Positions 48,311-60,822 of a stretch of 64,000 nucleotides of DNA are shown here, one piece after another. The position numbers and the translations under genes were made by a program. The notes beneath the pieces are model-generated. The model saw only the letters and a list, made by a program, of their open reading frames with translations, was not told where the DNA came from and did not search any database. Origin of the DNA: Sanghuangporus weigelae (Eukaryota > Basidiomycota > Agaricomycetes > Hymenochaetales > Hymenochaetaceae); assembly GCA_033182465.1 (NCBI GenBank), contig CP137319.1, positions 868,001 to 932,000 of the forward strand, in the 5' to 3' direction. Every line of letters starts with the position of its first letter. Position 1 is the first letter of the stretch.

Positions 48311-51300
48311 TCACCACATTTCATTGTCAAACCGATCCAACACCGCGACAGCATCTTCAACATCCTTTTGCGCCTTCTTGCGCATGTAAAAGATAGGACA
48401 GTCTTTGCTTGTGCAAAGTACATCTTGATGCAGTGACCCTTGACATCGTTGACATTGCGTCCAGAGCCGCGAGAAAGATACTTGCAGTGCGGAGGTAGTC
48501 GCCGTCTGCTTTTGGTAGAACTCGCCAAGCCTGGGTTTACAGTTTTTGCATACAACGCCATCTTAATTTACAGAAAAGCTGTGAATAATGTATCGACTCC
48601 ATGGAGAAAAGACTCACTGGGAGTGCTGTTTGTGGACTTGAGGACTGTCTTGCATCCAAGACAAGTCACAGACTTCACTGCGAACTTCATCAAACCTCCT
48701 ACGGTAGGCGTCGCAATTTGAATTGTTCTAGTGTGATCCCCGGATACTATGCAGCAAATTAATCAAGGTGTCTTCAAATGCGGGGAGAGTAGCTCACATA
48801 AGGAGGCCGCTTTGTCACCAAGAACTGGTTCGAAGATTCGCATGAGAGGCTTTGACAGTTGGTTTTCCAAGTAATACTTGGTATCAATGGGGATGTTATT
48901 CTCGAGAACGTAAATGGGATCTTCTGATTTCTCATATGCGGCGGCATCTTATCAACCCATCAGCACCGAGGGTTATTTTGAAATAAATAAGATAGAGACA
49001 AACAACTCACTCTTCATTCCTTTGACGACCACATAAGCAACTCGGTCTCCGACATTCGGCGCTGAACCAGCATCTCGTTCCTTCATACGTTCCGCAAGTA
49101 CAACATGCGCTTGCTTTGCGGCATAATCTGAAACAAGTAAATAATGGGAGTACACTCAATGTGGGAGCAAACGCACCCGTCTTTGCCAATGCTTTTGTGA
49201 TCACGAGTTGCGACATGTCAATTTTGTTCTGAAGAAGCTCGGATATAACTTGTTTTGTATACCTAGGGATGTAATCAATGAGATCGTTCTTCCGGTATTA
49301 CAGCTCAGCACATACTCTTCAGCGCCTTTCACATCTCGGTCAATTAGCATTTTATGCAGACAAGTCTCGATGACCGTTGAGACGAGTCGACAATTGTCTC
49401 GTCGAACAGTCTGCGTAAAAGGATTTGAATAGCAATCTCTAAACCAAGAATCGACTGTTCGCACCTCAATACCCTTCGAGTCCATCTTGTCGTACTTTTC
49501 CGGTTTAGTCCAATAAAGGCCTGCATATCTCTTCTTGTTGATCAATAGGTACGGAAAGTAGACTTTTTCGAACTCTAGCTTGATGGGCTTAATGAACTTT
49601 GCGGTCACAAATTCTGCGGCCTCGCTGCCCATTTGCATTACAGTCCTTAGGTCGGATGGTCCGAACTTCACCATCACGGAATCAGTATCGCCATAGATGA
49701 TTTCCGCGTTATGTTCCCGACCATTAGCAATAGAATATTCGGCTTCAACCTCCTGTTTAGTCTTTTCGATCATTTGTCGCCCGTAGGCAGTGACGCTTGA
49801 GGAAATCGCCAGACATGGTAGCTTTCCAATCGTTGCTCCGGTGAAACCATAGACCGAATTCGCAGAAATCTATGCAATGAGAGTCAATCTGCAAATTTCT
49901 TGACGTAACAAAGAGATCTCACTTTCAGAGCCAGCTGACGTCCGTCAAGTACGGCACGTCGAAAGGGGTCTGTCTCCTTCTTCAGATCTGCCTTTGCCCT
50001 CTTCCGAGCAGCAATCAGATCTTCCAAAACGGATGGCAGCAAGCCTTTCCGCTTTTCCTTCGTCGCGAAGAAATCTAGATAACAGTTTGAGCATAATCTG
50101 ATCGCCAGTCTTAGTGCAACGCACCATTATTAGGTGTCTGGATATAATCCTTGCCCTTCTCCAGATTTAATCGGTTGATTGTGTTCAGATCCAAGAGCGT
50201 CGTGTAGCACAGATTGTGTGCCATCATGATTGATGGATACAAGGAACTGAAGTCCAGAGTCGCAATAGGAGCATCGTAATAGCCTTTTTTCGGCTCAATG
50301 ACAGTAGCTCCTTCGTATTGCTCGTCGGATCCTTCGCTCTTCATTGAGGGGACTAGATATCCCTCTTCGTTTGCTCGGCGGAAGAGCTGAGAAAGGACTT
50401 TAATTGACTGCCCGCGAGATAATAAGTAGTTGAAAGGCACGCCCGTCACACGAGCCATCTCAATGTAGTTGACAAGGCACATGAGCTTATCCATGAGACG
50501 TTGCGGGAGATAAGCATCCTGTATCGCAGGTCATCAGCAGACGTGTAAATCTACGAGTTGTCCACATACTTTCAAGCAGTATACTGCTAGTCGACGTCTC
50601 GCTTCTGGCGTACCATTCTGGAGTTCAGTGATGACAGAGTGGTGCACGTCCTCTTTCTGCTCCCCGAGAAACTGTGCGCAAACTGCATTGAGAGTATAAC
50701 TACGTAACTTATGCTCGCGATGCATGTGTTGCAGCAAATCTAGTTGCAAACGTCCGTCCATTACTGTTTCCTTCGAATCACGCTGACCGTAGGCCTTTGA
50801 GGAGAAATGTGTGTCTTTTACGACAGTCTTGACTCCTAGGCAAGACAGATCAGCGAAAGTCACAGCCTTATATTATGCTATTACCTTTCAAACGCCCTAA
50901 GAACATGAATTTTTTTGATTTGAGAGCAGTTGCGCGATCAAGTAAATACGGCAAATCGAAGTTGGCAATGTTATATCCGATGACCACATCCGGGTCGACC
51001 TGTTCCACAAAATCGCGCCACGCTTCCAAGAGCTCGAGCTCAGACTTATATGAAAGGACTTGAGAACCGACAATATGGGAACAAGTATTGAGTGTGAAGA
51101 CGTTTCTTATGAACGGTTTTGACTCTCCTACAAACGATCATCAGTCATGAGAAATAGTTAGGTGAAATCAATTACCCTGTCGCGTCACCATATTTCCGAT
51201 TTGAATGACCGGGTCGATTTGAGCCTCAGGAAAAACTCCCTTACGACCAGCGCATTCTATATCAAAACTCAAGATCCGCAGAGGTGCGATTCTTGACCAT

Positions 51301-52534
51301 TCTCCGTCAGGCGCGTGCGATATGAACTCATTCCAACTGGCCGAGCCCAATTGTCAATCAGAGATCAGCAATGCAAAACAAACCACGTACGCAACGTTGA
51401 ATTCCAGCTGGCATTGCGAACGCTTTTTCTCTCCGGTTAAGATGTTATACCTTCCCGCGGGTACTTCAATCCAGTTCATCCCGACGACCTATATAATGGT
51501 CAGTTGCGGTAAGAACCAGAAATAATCACGTACTTTCGCATCAATCATAAACCGCAACACGTACGGAATATTGCTTTCATATGTTGAGGTCAGGCCATTG
51601 AAGAGTCCACCATATGCGCACTCGCCCCTTTCAAATAATCGTAAATATCGAAGGAGAGTTTAGCTACGTTTTACTGTTAGAGAATCGAGTAGACTTATCT
51701 CGAACGCGAGGGACATTATTTGGGTGTGTACAAAATATCTTGATGAAAGGTACCCAGTCGTCGCCTCTGTAGCCCCAAAGGCTCCTCTTTTTGACAAGCT
51801 TAGCATGGTCGACGCTCCTCCCTTCAGTCATGCGCTACAGAAAATTTCCAGCGTCCAACTTCTAACGTGGACGATTTGCGGCTCACATTTAGCTCATCGC
51901 AAAACGATGACAAATCATTCTCGGTGAAGCCACGGGGAGCCGGAACGAAGAAATAAGGTAAAAACCCGTGGATACGCGCAAGCACGCTGTTTCCGTCCTA
52001 GAGGCTTATCTGAGCGATGTATCCATAGATTGATAGTTGTACTAAATCACCTGAGTGACTCCAAACATCCTTAAGTGTGTACCAGTTACGTCGGTCGCTG
52101 GCTCGACGTCTATTTGCTGGAAGACTGAGACGAATGGGTCAGTTACGACGAATTTAGAAAAAGACGCTTCATGTTACCTATCGGGTCTCTCTTGGAGTCA
52201 AAATTCCGGAGAGGGAGACGAGTCCAGCTATTAGAACCGCCTTCTGCCTCTTAGTACAGGAGAGATGTCAAGACGAGCTGTATGGTTAAAATATTTCTCA
52301 TACCTCCGGTTTCTTTTGCCTCTTCTTTAAGCTTCTCCAAAACTTCAGTGAATGAGACATTTCGTTTCTCTTGAGAGGCAGAAGGATTTGACAATCCTAA
52401 TCTGCGTTTCTTTGACGCAGGTTCAGAGAATGTCTGAGGAGAGGCCCTATACAATCATGAGCAACAGTCGCCTAAAGGGATTCACAGCGTACACACTTTA
52501 CTGATAGTAGATTTCCCTTATCTGTTAACGCCAT
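48311..52534 (-). CDS. POL3: DNA polymerase delta catalytic subunit
   Basis: Replicative polymerase and proofreading exonuclease of the nuclear replisome. It starts at 52534 ([11 protein letters not shown]), followed by a basic PKKRRLG-like region. All active-site motifs are intact: exo I FDIECAG, exo [12 protein letters not shown], exo III YCLKDAY (across an intron), polymerase [24 protein letters not shown] and C IYGDTDSV. The C-terminal Cys modules are CLGCKTVL...CKNCKP and CQRCQG...CTSKDC, the second being the iron-sulfur type CysB site. It ends RFDNEMW at 48311. More than 15 introns are present. One (about 49411-49464, 54 bp, GTGCGA..ACGCAG) has no stop and is a multiple of three. It would insert 18 residues between KMDSKGIE and [10 protein letters not shown], where the family is contiguous, so I treat it as an intron. 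Confidence 0.94.
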
Positions 52535-52700
52535 TGTTGCTGAAGCAAGTTGGTGGGGTATGTGTCGCGGTCGGTGAGTCTCCGAGTCGCGTCTGGTACA
52601 ACTACACTGTGACAGAGGCGTGATTCAGACGCGTAACGTGATTTTCCCACGTAACGCTTTCGGATTCAGTTCTCAACTCAGCCCGACCTTTCATGCAGCC

Positions 52701-55700
52701 ATGACGAGTAGACTAAAGCGCAAGCTCAATGATCTGGGTGTTGATACCAGTGGCTCAAAAGCAACCGAGAACTTCTGCTTAGTAAGTCTCTACCTCCCTG
52801 ATCCATTTTACTATCCTTCTATGGCCCTTTAGATTGGCACACCGCTCCCACCGCTTGAGAAGTCCAAGGATACAGGAGAATTTGTTCCGCTTTGGAAACA
52901 AGATGTCTGGCTTTATTCTCTCAATGCCTTCTGTACTTTCTGATTGTGTCACAGGTCAGAGATGAGAAGGGTCGCAGACGACTTCACGGCGCCTTCACGG
53001 GGGGCTTCTCTGCAGGCTACTTCAACACAGTCGGATCTAAAGAAGGTTCGTTTGATATTTACGTAGTCAGTACCGGTAACCGCGACACTATCATCCAGGA
53101 TGGGCACCGTCGGAATTTAGGTCGTCACGGGTCGAAAGAGCCAAAAAGAAGGCGGCCAGACCGGAGGACTTCATGGACGAAGAGGATCTTCGTGAACTTC
53201 GCGATAGTCAAAAGCTGGTCGACACGACAGAGGAAATGGACCTAGATTTCTGGCAGAGAAAGGCTACGGGAAATGGAGAAGAGAAAGGGTCAGTTACTCC
53301 GATCATCGTGAAGTTTATGTTTATTCACATAGTTTTTTTTTTTTTTTTTTTCGGGGGGGGGCAGAGAGATTGAAAATGCTCTGGCAGCAGCTCTCTTGCC
53401 TGCTCCACGAGATTCTGTCGGAGCGCAAATACTTAAGAAGATGGGCTGGAGAATTGGGCATGGTATTGGACCGAAAGTTACATATGAACAACGGAAACGC
53501 CAAGACGCATTATTCCACGGACTCACTGGCTCTGAGGGTGCCTTGCCGGAACCGGAGGATCACGAGGAAGCGACGAAGCATCTTTACCCTCCTCGAGATA
53601 CTAAAGTGCCAGTATTCAAGCGCAAAGACGACAAACGCGGACTCGGCTACGAGTCAGGACCTGGATTGTCGCAGCTCGTTGCAACTGAAATATCTGCCAA
53701 GGACAGAAGCACATCAGGCCAGGGTCCAAAAATTAGTGGTTCGTCTATTTTCCATTTGTTATTCCTCTTATTTGTCTCATTTTCTGTCTGTGACTTTTGA
53801 CTTACGCAGCGGGATTCGGACTCGGAGCACTCAATGACACCGACGAGGATGACCTTGATGTCTATGATGGTGGACCCAGCCAGACTAGCCGAAGACTTGC
53901 TTATGACGCCGATGAAGATGACGAAAAAAATATGATGAGAAAAACTACACGGGTAAGCTGTCAATTCTCAAAAGTGGTTAATCGCTCATTACTTCAGGAA
54001 GCCTTCTTCGCAGACTCCCAGGAATGCACCGATCTCCACCTCTAGGTCATACTTCAGCAATGGTTCACCATGTTTGCCCGGCTTCGTTGTAGCTGATAAA
54101 CCTGTATCGGAAGAAAATCTGTAGGAATGCAGACTCCCAACTGTTACAGATAGCGCTGACATGTGCGCAGATTTCCCCCTCCGGTCGTTCCAAAGGATTG
54201 GGCATCTGATCCTCGTCGGGTTTGGGGGCAAGACAAGGAGAATTTCAGAGTTGATTCGGATACTCAAGATGTTGCACGGCAAACATCTCCCAAAGATGGA
54301 CAGGCCTGGAGACGAAGTGAATTGTCTGCCAATCAGGTTCGTCTCTGATTACGCTATTTTCGCTGTGCTAATATATTGCAAACTAGCGCGGTAATCTTCT
54401 CGGAGAAGCACCACTTCCTGCCGCTCCACGCTCAGTGTTCGACTATTTGAAACCAAAGGATCGTGACCGTCTCAAGAACTTATCCACTGGTCATGCCCAA
54501 AAGGATGCGTCAATATCTGAGGATTCGCAACGCGATTCAGGCCCGACAGTTCCTGAGCAGGCTCCCAATGTTCCTCCGCTAGACCCGCAGGTCGCAAAGA
54601 TGGCTTTGCAAGGCTTCCAACCATTCACAAATGATCCAATAAAGCAAACTCGGTACACAGCCTATCTACAGGCGCAAGCTGCTGGTGAAGACAGTGTGCC
54701 ATTCTCGCGCATGCCCGGACAGGCTGCTGATGCCTTCATGCGTGAGCTTGAAGACTACGCCCGTAGCGCACGTATTTTCAAGCCTGTAAGCGGTGCCATG
54801 GCGGGTCGTTTTACGCGTGCAGCGGTAATGGACACGAGTGCTCAAACTGCTGGGGGGTTACATCGTCCAGCAGAGGAAGGTTCATATCTTTCCATGCCTG
54901 GAGAAACTGAGAAAGAGGCAGAGCCGGAGAAGGAGGAAAGCCCGAAGGAGAACGCTGCTCGGTTAGGCATGTATGGTCCGTTGACGCGGGAAGTGAAGCC
55001 ATGGATTCCAGCCCGATTGCTGTGCAAACGATTCGGAGTCAAGGAGCCGGAGGTAGAGCTGCCTTCGGAAGCAGAGGCCAGCGGTGTGGCATCAGGGAAG
55101 GATAATTGGCAAAAGGATGGTGTACTTCCAATTGCCGAGGCCACGGAAGCAGGATTTACCGGATCCACGCGAATAGGCGAGAACGGAACAGCAAATGAGA
55201 ATGGGTCAACTGATATTAGCAACACGCCTGGAAGACGAGACATTGGCAACATTGGACTAGGCGACGAAGATGAAACGCAAGGACAGGACATACTGACGTA
55301 TGAGCGACCGGGAATGGATATTTTCAAGGCCATCTTTGCGAGCGATGAAGAGGATGCAGGCCAAGATGAAGAAAATACAGAAGACGATGATGCGGTTGGG
55401 CACAAGAGCGGCGCTCCCAGTCAGACGGACGGAATCCTTACTGCAGCACCCGGTTCTGAGATTGCTGACTCTGATGCAGGGCCTTCACATGTCGCCCCTG
55501 TCGACTATAATAATATGGCAGGAAAAGTCGACATATCAGAGTTCAAGCCGACTTTCGTATTACGTTCTGATCGTGCGAAGGTCAAGGATAAAGACAAACG
55601 TGACAAAGGGAAGGACAGGGGGAAAGAAAAGAAAAAGAAAAAGCATAGATCGGCGCTCGTCTCGTTCGAAGTCGAAGAGGAGAGTGGGGATCGCGAGCAA

Positions 55701-55931
55701 ATCAGAGAACGAGGTTCGGAGAAGAGGAAGAAAAAGAACAGCGAAAAGAATGAAGATATTTCACGATCGGATGATGCCGATGACGAGGGCATGTGGATAG
55801 AGAAACCTCCTTCAGAGACGGTGCAAAACTTTGTCGCCACTACCAGCGTGCCTGTACCCAGTGCGGCCGCTGAGGAGCATATCGAAGCAGGACCACCGAG
55901 GGGTAGGAAACGAGCGGTTGACTTCCTGTAG
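52701..55931 (+). CDS. G-patch domain protein (GPATCH1/TGH type)
   Basis: Nuclear RNA-processing factor; GPATCH1 relatives act with DEAH helicases in the spliceosome. It starts at 52701 ([19 protein letters not shown]). The family N-terminus is [20 protein letters not shown], then [20 protein letters not shown]. The G-patch is [19 protein letters not shown] (about 53414-53470). Later parts show [18 protein letters not shown] and the [20 protein letters not shown] block typical of GPATCH1 proteins. The C-terminus is acidic, then Lys-rich ([14 protein letters not shown]), and ends KRAVDFL. The intron before the G-patch exon ends in an odd acceptor: 19 T, C, 9 G, then CAG. The exon 54435-55931 is single and long. 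It is divergent from POL3, with 166 bp between start codons. Confidence 0.88.
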
Positions 55932-56019
55932 CTTATAATTTATGTCACGATCTGTATACCGTAATCTATCCAGCATACAATCCCCTTCGTCGTAGCCATG
56001 CTTCATCTGCCCCATCACT
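55932..56019. other. Short convergent spacer
   Basis: Only about 90 bp separate the stop codons of the G-patch gene and MAK11. Confidence 0.6.
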
Positions 56020-57704
56020 TTACTCATCCTCCCACTCATCCTCGTCAGCAACACCATTCATATCTTCGTTTTCTTCCGGTACATCATTACGATCTTCTGT
56101 ATCAGCATCGCTTTCGTCGCCGTCTTCATGCTTGCGCTTTCGTGTAACACTTTGAACGGGAGTTTCACCGTCTGCAAGCGTACAACATGTGAGCCGGCTT
56201 CCTTTCGTGTCATAAGACGCGATGGCTTCTAGTTGTATGACACCTTTTGAAGCAGTGGTACTACCTATCGAGTCGAGTGTGCCGAGATCAAATATTCGTA
56301 CCCAACCATCAGAAGAAACGGTGCTCATGATGGTAGTCCATTTTTGTTCCTCTTTCATCCGCGTTGTCGCGACAACGAGTGTATCTAACGATTTCACTCT
56401 GGGATAGAGTGACAGAATCGCGAGGTCTACTGAACAAATAAACGTATGGCAGAAATAAACGGAACACACCGATTTTGATGGCCAATTGCCTCAGCAATGA
56501 TTGGAAGCGTCGTGTTGTCTTCACTTTTCGTACTGTAGATGGTCACCTTCTTGTCTTCAGATGCGACGAGAAGATATTCTTCTCCGGACTTGGCTCGATG
56601 GAAGCGTACATCTTGTATGCGCTTTGAATGTCTTACTGTATATAGTAATGACATTTCCTACAGAATTGAATAAGTTAAAGATTCAACGGCTGTTACGCGT
56701 CGAGGTAACGTACTGTTGAGTAAATATCCAAACATGAATCTGTCTGCACTACGAAACGACTGCCATCGGAAGACCACCGTACAATTTCTCCCTCTATTGG
56801 TGGGATTTTGAGTGAAGGTTGAAATCATAAAAACATATGAAAGCCGACCTTTTCCTAGCTTCGTGCTCGCGCTCCCCTTACCGCGCATCAGATCCCACAT
56901 CCGCAATGTACGATCTTTACCGACACTGAGACCGACTTTACCAGAGGGATGTACGGCAACACAATTTACGCGGCCCTTATGTCCCTTCATGGATCGAAGC
57001 AGAATCCAGTCCCGCGAGCGAAAGATGCATATAGTACCGTCTTCGGAAGCACTCACAAGATGAGTGCGAGTCGGGAAGTCGAGATATGTAATTGATCCTA
57101 ATGAAAATAATAAGTTGGAGATCTCTAATGCGCATGAAAATAAATACAACATGCCTTCATGGTGCACAAGATCACCAACTTCTTTTCTCCTGCGCAAATC
57201 CCACACTTTGATAATCTCATCTGCGCTCCCAGTAGCGAGCCATTTTCCACCTTCGGGAGACGCAGCAACCGCCTTGACGCATGCCACATGAGCAGGGAAG
57301 ATGAAGACAGGCTTCAAGATCGGCCTGTCTAATGTTGTGCCGTCTTCTCCGACGAATGAGCCCTCCAGGCCGTACAATAACTTCTCGTACGTGCCCGCAA
57401 CGACCTTGAACGTCGACGGATAGATCTTCGGAGACGGCTCCGGAGCTGCTTTCCCCTTTCCCTTGTCTACTCTCGATATCCTTTTGACGGGAGGTGGGGT
57501 AGGAGCTCGCTGAGAAGGCTTAGACTTTTTGCTCGAATTTTTGTTGACAAGGTCACTTTTCGGATTCGCGCCGGATGAAGACTTGATTGAAATTTTGTTA
57601 GAAACGGCGGGAGGTACTTTCGGCTTCCTGAGGGCAGATTTCAGAGGCAATGCAGCCGTTTTCGCCTTCTTGTGAGGTTCCTGCGCTTTGTTTGCATGCC
57701 CCAT
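56020..57704 (-). CDS. MAK11: WD40 ribosome-biogenesis factor Mak11/PAK1IP1
   Basis: Nucleolar WD40 protein needed for 60S subunit maturation. I chose the start at 57704 (MGHANKAQEPHKKAKTAALP); eight further codons are open upstream. After a Lys/Pro-rich tail, the family hallmark VVAGTYEKLLYGLEG begins the propeller. The repeats visible are HVACVKAVAASPEGGKWLAT with IIKVWDLRRRK, ITYLDFPTRTHLVSASEDGT, HKGRVNCVAVHPSGKVGLSV with TLRMWDLMRGK, and a later IVRWSSDGSRFVV. Further C-terminal blades are VRFHRAKSGEEYLLVASEDK and TIMSTVSSDGWVRIFDLGTL. It ends with a long acidic tail (DADTEDRNDVPEENEDMNG). Four introns. It is divergent from the GatA gene, with 121 bp between start codons. Confidence 0.88.
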
Positions 57705-57825
57705 TGTAAGGTCGAGTAGCCTGAACAATGACAGAGAAAATTGAAGTTTCGAGCACGTGCAACGTGTCGCAAAGTCAATAAATACAAATTACAATACATA
57801 CTGAATTATATTTATACGGTTACTC

Positions 57826-59776
57826 ATGACCAGCAAGCATCTAAACGCGACTTTATGCTCTTTAAAGAAGTTTTTGCGTTCTTCGCATATTTCTGGCTCC
57901 CGAAGGCGGCATAGTGATCTAGCTTCAACGTCGGAACACTTCGCAGAATGGACAAACGCGTATGTTTCCTATGATGATTGTGTGTTTCCTAGCTAGCTCT
58001 GTCACTTGTATTGTTCTATTCTTACCGAAAACCCAGCCCTTTTGGTCGCCGATTCTAGCTCATCGGGTCCTCTGCGGAGTATGAGCATCGCTCTTAAAGA
58101 CAATATTTGTACGAAGTCCTTTAAGACAACCTGCTCTTCTGCTATGCTACAGGGTGAGTGCTTCATGGTCCGCTCTTTTTCTACGGCTGACATATCTTCA
58201 GATTTCGTATCTCCTTACGATGCGACTGTAGTTCGGCTGCTTCGTGATGCTGGTGCGACAATCTTAGGAAAGACAAATTGCGACGAGTTTGGTATGGGGT
58301 AAATAATCGTCTACTGTTCACAATGAAAGACGACTTATATTATCTTCTGCAGGTCGTTCAACGTTCATTCGATCCATGGGCCCGTCGTGAATCCGTTTCA
58401 AGCTCTTTTATCTCAACCCGATATCGAAAGAGAACGGCGTTCCGCGGGAGGGAGCTCTGGAGGGAGCGCAGCTGCTGTAGCATCCGGGTCGTGTTTCGCG
58501 TGAGATGCATTTTTTTCAACAGGACTGTGATTGATGCTAAATCATTCAGTAAAGGGCACTAGGTACAGATACTGGCGGTTCTATTCGTTTACCAGCAGCT
58601 TACTGTGGAGTTGCTGGTCTGAAGCCTTCCTATGGTTTAATAAGCAGGTTACCCGTTTTATGATTGTCTAGAGGGGAAGTTACTGAAATCATGAGTAGAC
58701 ATGGAATTGTCTCTTATGCTGATAGCCTTGACTGCGTCGGAGTTTTAGCAAGGGAAGCGGGAGATATAGAATCTGTTTTCAGTGGGCTTTACTAACTTCT
58801 CAAGTTTGTAAAATAACCTGACAGGTCGCAGAGGTTTTATCGATCCATGATCCAAGAGATCCCAGTTCTGCAAGCGAGGACACCCGAACGAGGGCGGCCG
58901 AATCAAGCTTTAGAAGTCTTCCTCAAACAGACTCCTTGCAAGGTCTGAAGGTTGGTATACCGCAGGAGTATTTTCCCAGAGAACTTGATGAGTCGGCAAT
59001 CAGACCGTTACGGGAATTGGTTGAGAGGCTAAAACTTGCGGGCGCAGAAGTTGTTCCAGTTTCATTACCAGCGACGCGATATGCGTTGAGCGCGTACTAC
59101 GTCATCGCAAGCGCGGAAGCAAGTAGTAACCTGGCAAGATACTCCGGAATTCATTACGGTAAGCTTTCCTTCACGAGGATGCAGCATGAACTAAAGCTTA
59201 GCTGTATCTTAGGACTGCGTATTGCTCCGCCTCCGGATGCAAACCGGAAGAGGGTATCAGACGTCTATTCTTACAGTCGTTCGAAAGGCTTTGGTCATGA
59301 AGTACAAAAGCGCATTCTTCTGGGGACATATGCTTTGACAGCCGAGTAAGTACGGATTAGTATCATATTGCACTACACAGCTGACTTGTATCAGTGCTTT
59401 TGATAATTACTTCCTCCAGGCACAGCGCGTCCGGAACTTGTTGAAGGCAGATTTTGACCGCGTGTTTCGAATATCAAATCCACTTTCCCCGAGTTGCCAC
59501 AGAGCGACGTCCCTCGGCGTGGATGTTCTCCTGCACCCATCGGCTATTCGATCGGCGCCACTTCTTTCAGAAACTGGGGAACTGAGTACACTTGAGGCGT
59601 ATGTACAAGACGTGCTCACTGTTCCTGCATCGTTGGCTGGACTACCGGCTTTGTCGATTCCCGCCGGATTGGCCAAAGATGGCTGGCCTTTGGGCGTGAG
59701 CGTCGTGGGCCAATGGGGACATGACGAAATGATTCTTAAAGTTGGTGAAATTATACAGAGGTTTGTCAAAGAATAA
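57826..59776 (+). CDS. HER2: Glutamyl-tRNA(Gln) amidotransferase subunit A, mitochondrial
   Basis: Amidase subunit of the mitochondrial GatFAB-type complex that converts Glu-tRNA(Gln) to Gln-tRNA(Gln). I place the start at 57826 ([20 protein letters not shown]), which gives a basic mitochondrial-type leader. The frame then runs to about 57981, where a 57-bp intron joins to [15 protein letters not shown]. The amidase triad is complete: Lys in IALKDNI, cis-Ser in [15 protein letters not shown] and the nucleophile Ser in [38 protein letters not shown] and the C-terminal [14 protein letters not shown]-like motif ([15 protein letters not shown]) follow. About eight introns. The protein ends FVKE. 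Confidence 0.9.
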
Positions 59777-59837
59777 AACATTATTATTTGTATTTTATAT
59801 TCTGGTATTGTATAGAATGACCTGGAACCAAGACTAG

Positions 59838-60079
59838 TACAGTCATTAACCGATCCTTTGAACACCTATTACAGATCCACTTATAGCTCACTACGCAGCG
59901 CTTTTCTCAAAACTGAGCACATACTCCAATTTTCTACCATGAGATACACCTGCTGATTTTTTTTCCAAAACTAGTCGTAATATAGACATGAAAAACTAAT
60001 ATCGCCAACTGAAAAAACATAGGTCACAAAAACGGTCCTTTGAACACCGTGTGACATTAGAAAACGCCAGCCTGGCATA
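59838..60079 (-). mobile_element. Diverged MITE family A fragment, interrupted by the CACTA-like element
   Basis: In reverse orientation the sequence from TACAGTCATTAACC through GATCCTTTGAACACC and TTACAGATCCACTTA matches the right end of family A copies. Near 60023-60055, GGTCACAAAA...CTTTGAACACC...GTGACAT matches their interior. The 3.3 kb element begins at 60080, so this is probably a truncated or split copy. Parts of 63377-63440 may be the other side, but the similarity is weak. Confidence 0.5.
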
Positions 60080-60513
60080 CACACCGGGCAAAGAGTTATT
60101 ATAATCTAAAAGAAATTTATAATTAGCTGACAAACAAGATTTGAAATTAAATACTGCATTTAATTACGTGAAATATTTCATGTTTGTTCCTTGATAGAAC
60201 TTGAAATAACAATAAGGATTTAGATTCGGATTAGGAAAACAAAGAGATTTCAAATAATGTCGTGTGAGGAACACATAAAGAAACTTGAAGTCTTAGAAAA
60301 GCAAAAATGGTTAAGTTTAGTTATTGCCGAAATTTTATGTCTTTGATAGGAAGAAATTTAAAATTCTTTTTATTATTCTGACAAAGAAAAAATAAGTTTG
60401 ACTCTCAGTGGGCGCTCAGTGGGCGATCGGCGGGCGATCCGAGGGCGATCCGAGGGCGCTCAGCGGGCGCTCAGAGGATGCTCAGCGGGCACTCAGAGGG
60501 CGATCGGCGGGCA
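60080..60513 (+). repeat. Left inverted arm of the CACTA-like element
   Basis: 434 bp. The outer 324 bp are AT-rich and match the right arm in inverse. The inner 110 bp (60404-60513) are ten 11-bp units of the type CTCAGTGGGCG / ATCGGCGGGCG. Confidence 0.9.
60404..60513 (+). repeat. 11-bp tandem array, ten units
   Basis: GC-rich units with consensus [AC]TC-[AGC]-G-[TCA]-GGGCG. The inverse array at 62987-63052 has six units. Four units present here are absent there. Confidence 0.88.
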
Positions 60514-60692
60514 ATAGGAAGGAAGCCACCTTCGGATCTGTAACATCGACACGGTAGCGATGCTCGAATTCGCGATCATTGATACCGAACGTTTTAATGC
60601 TCTGTCTCTCAATGAAAGTCTCATCCATGCCACCTTTGCCATAGACGAACTGTATGAGATTACCCAACGAGTTCCGAACAGTCCCGTCATAA

Positions 60693-60822
60693 CACACCGG
60701 GCAAAAACTCATTTTCGAACCGTGAAAATGTTACCCAGAATGGAAAAAGAGCCAATCGGATGAGAGCTCACCCGTTCCGATCAAAATTTCTAAGGGCGCG
60801 GAATGAGTTTTTGCCCGGTGTG
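60693..60822. mobile_element. 130-bp MITE with the same termini as its carrier element
   Basis: Perfect 21-bp inverted ends starting CACACCGGGCAAAAACTC, flanked by TAA on both sides (60690-60692, 60823-60825). It sits in the RPB1 fragment between LEDHGT and CYDGTVRNS, an exon position in normal RPB1. The first 13 bases are the same as those of the 3.3 kb carrier. Confidence 0.85.
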
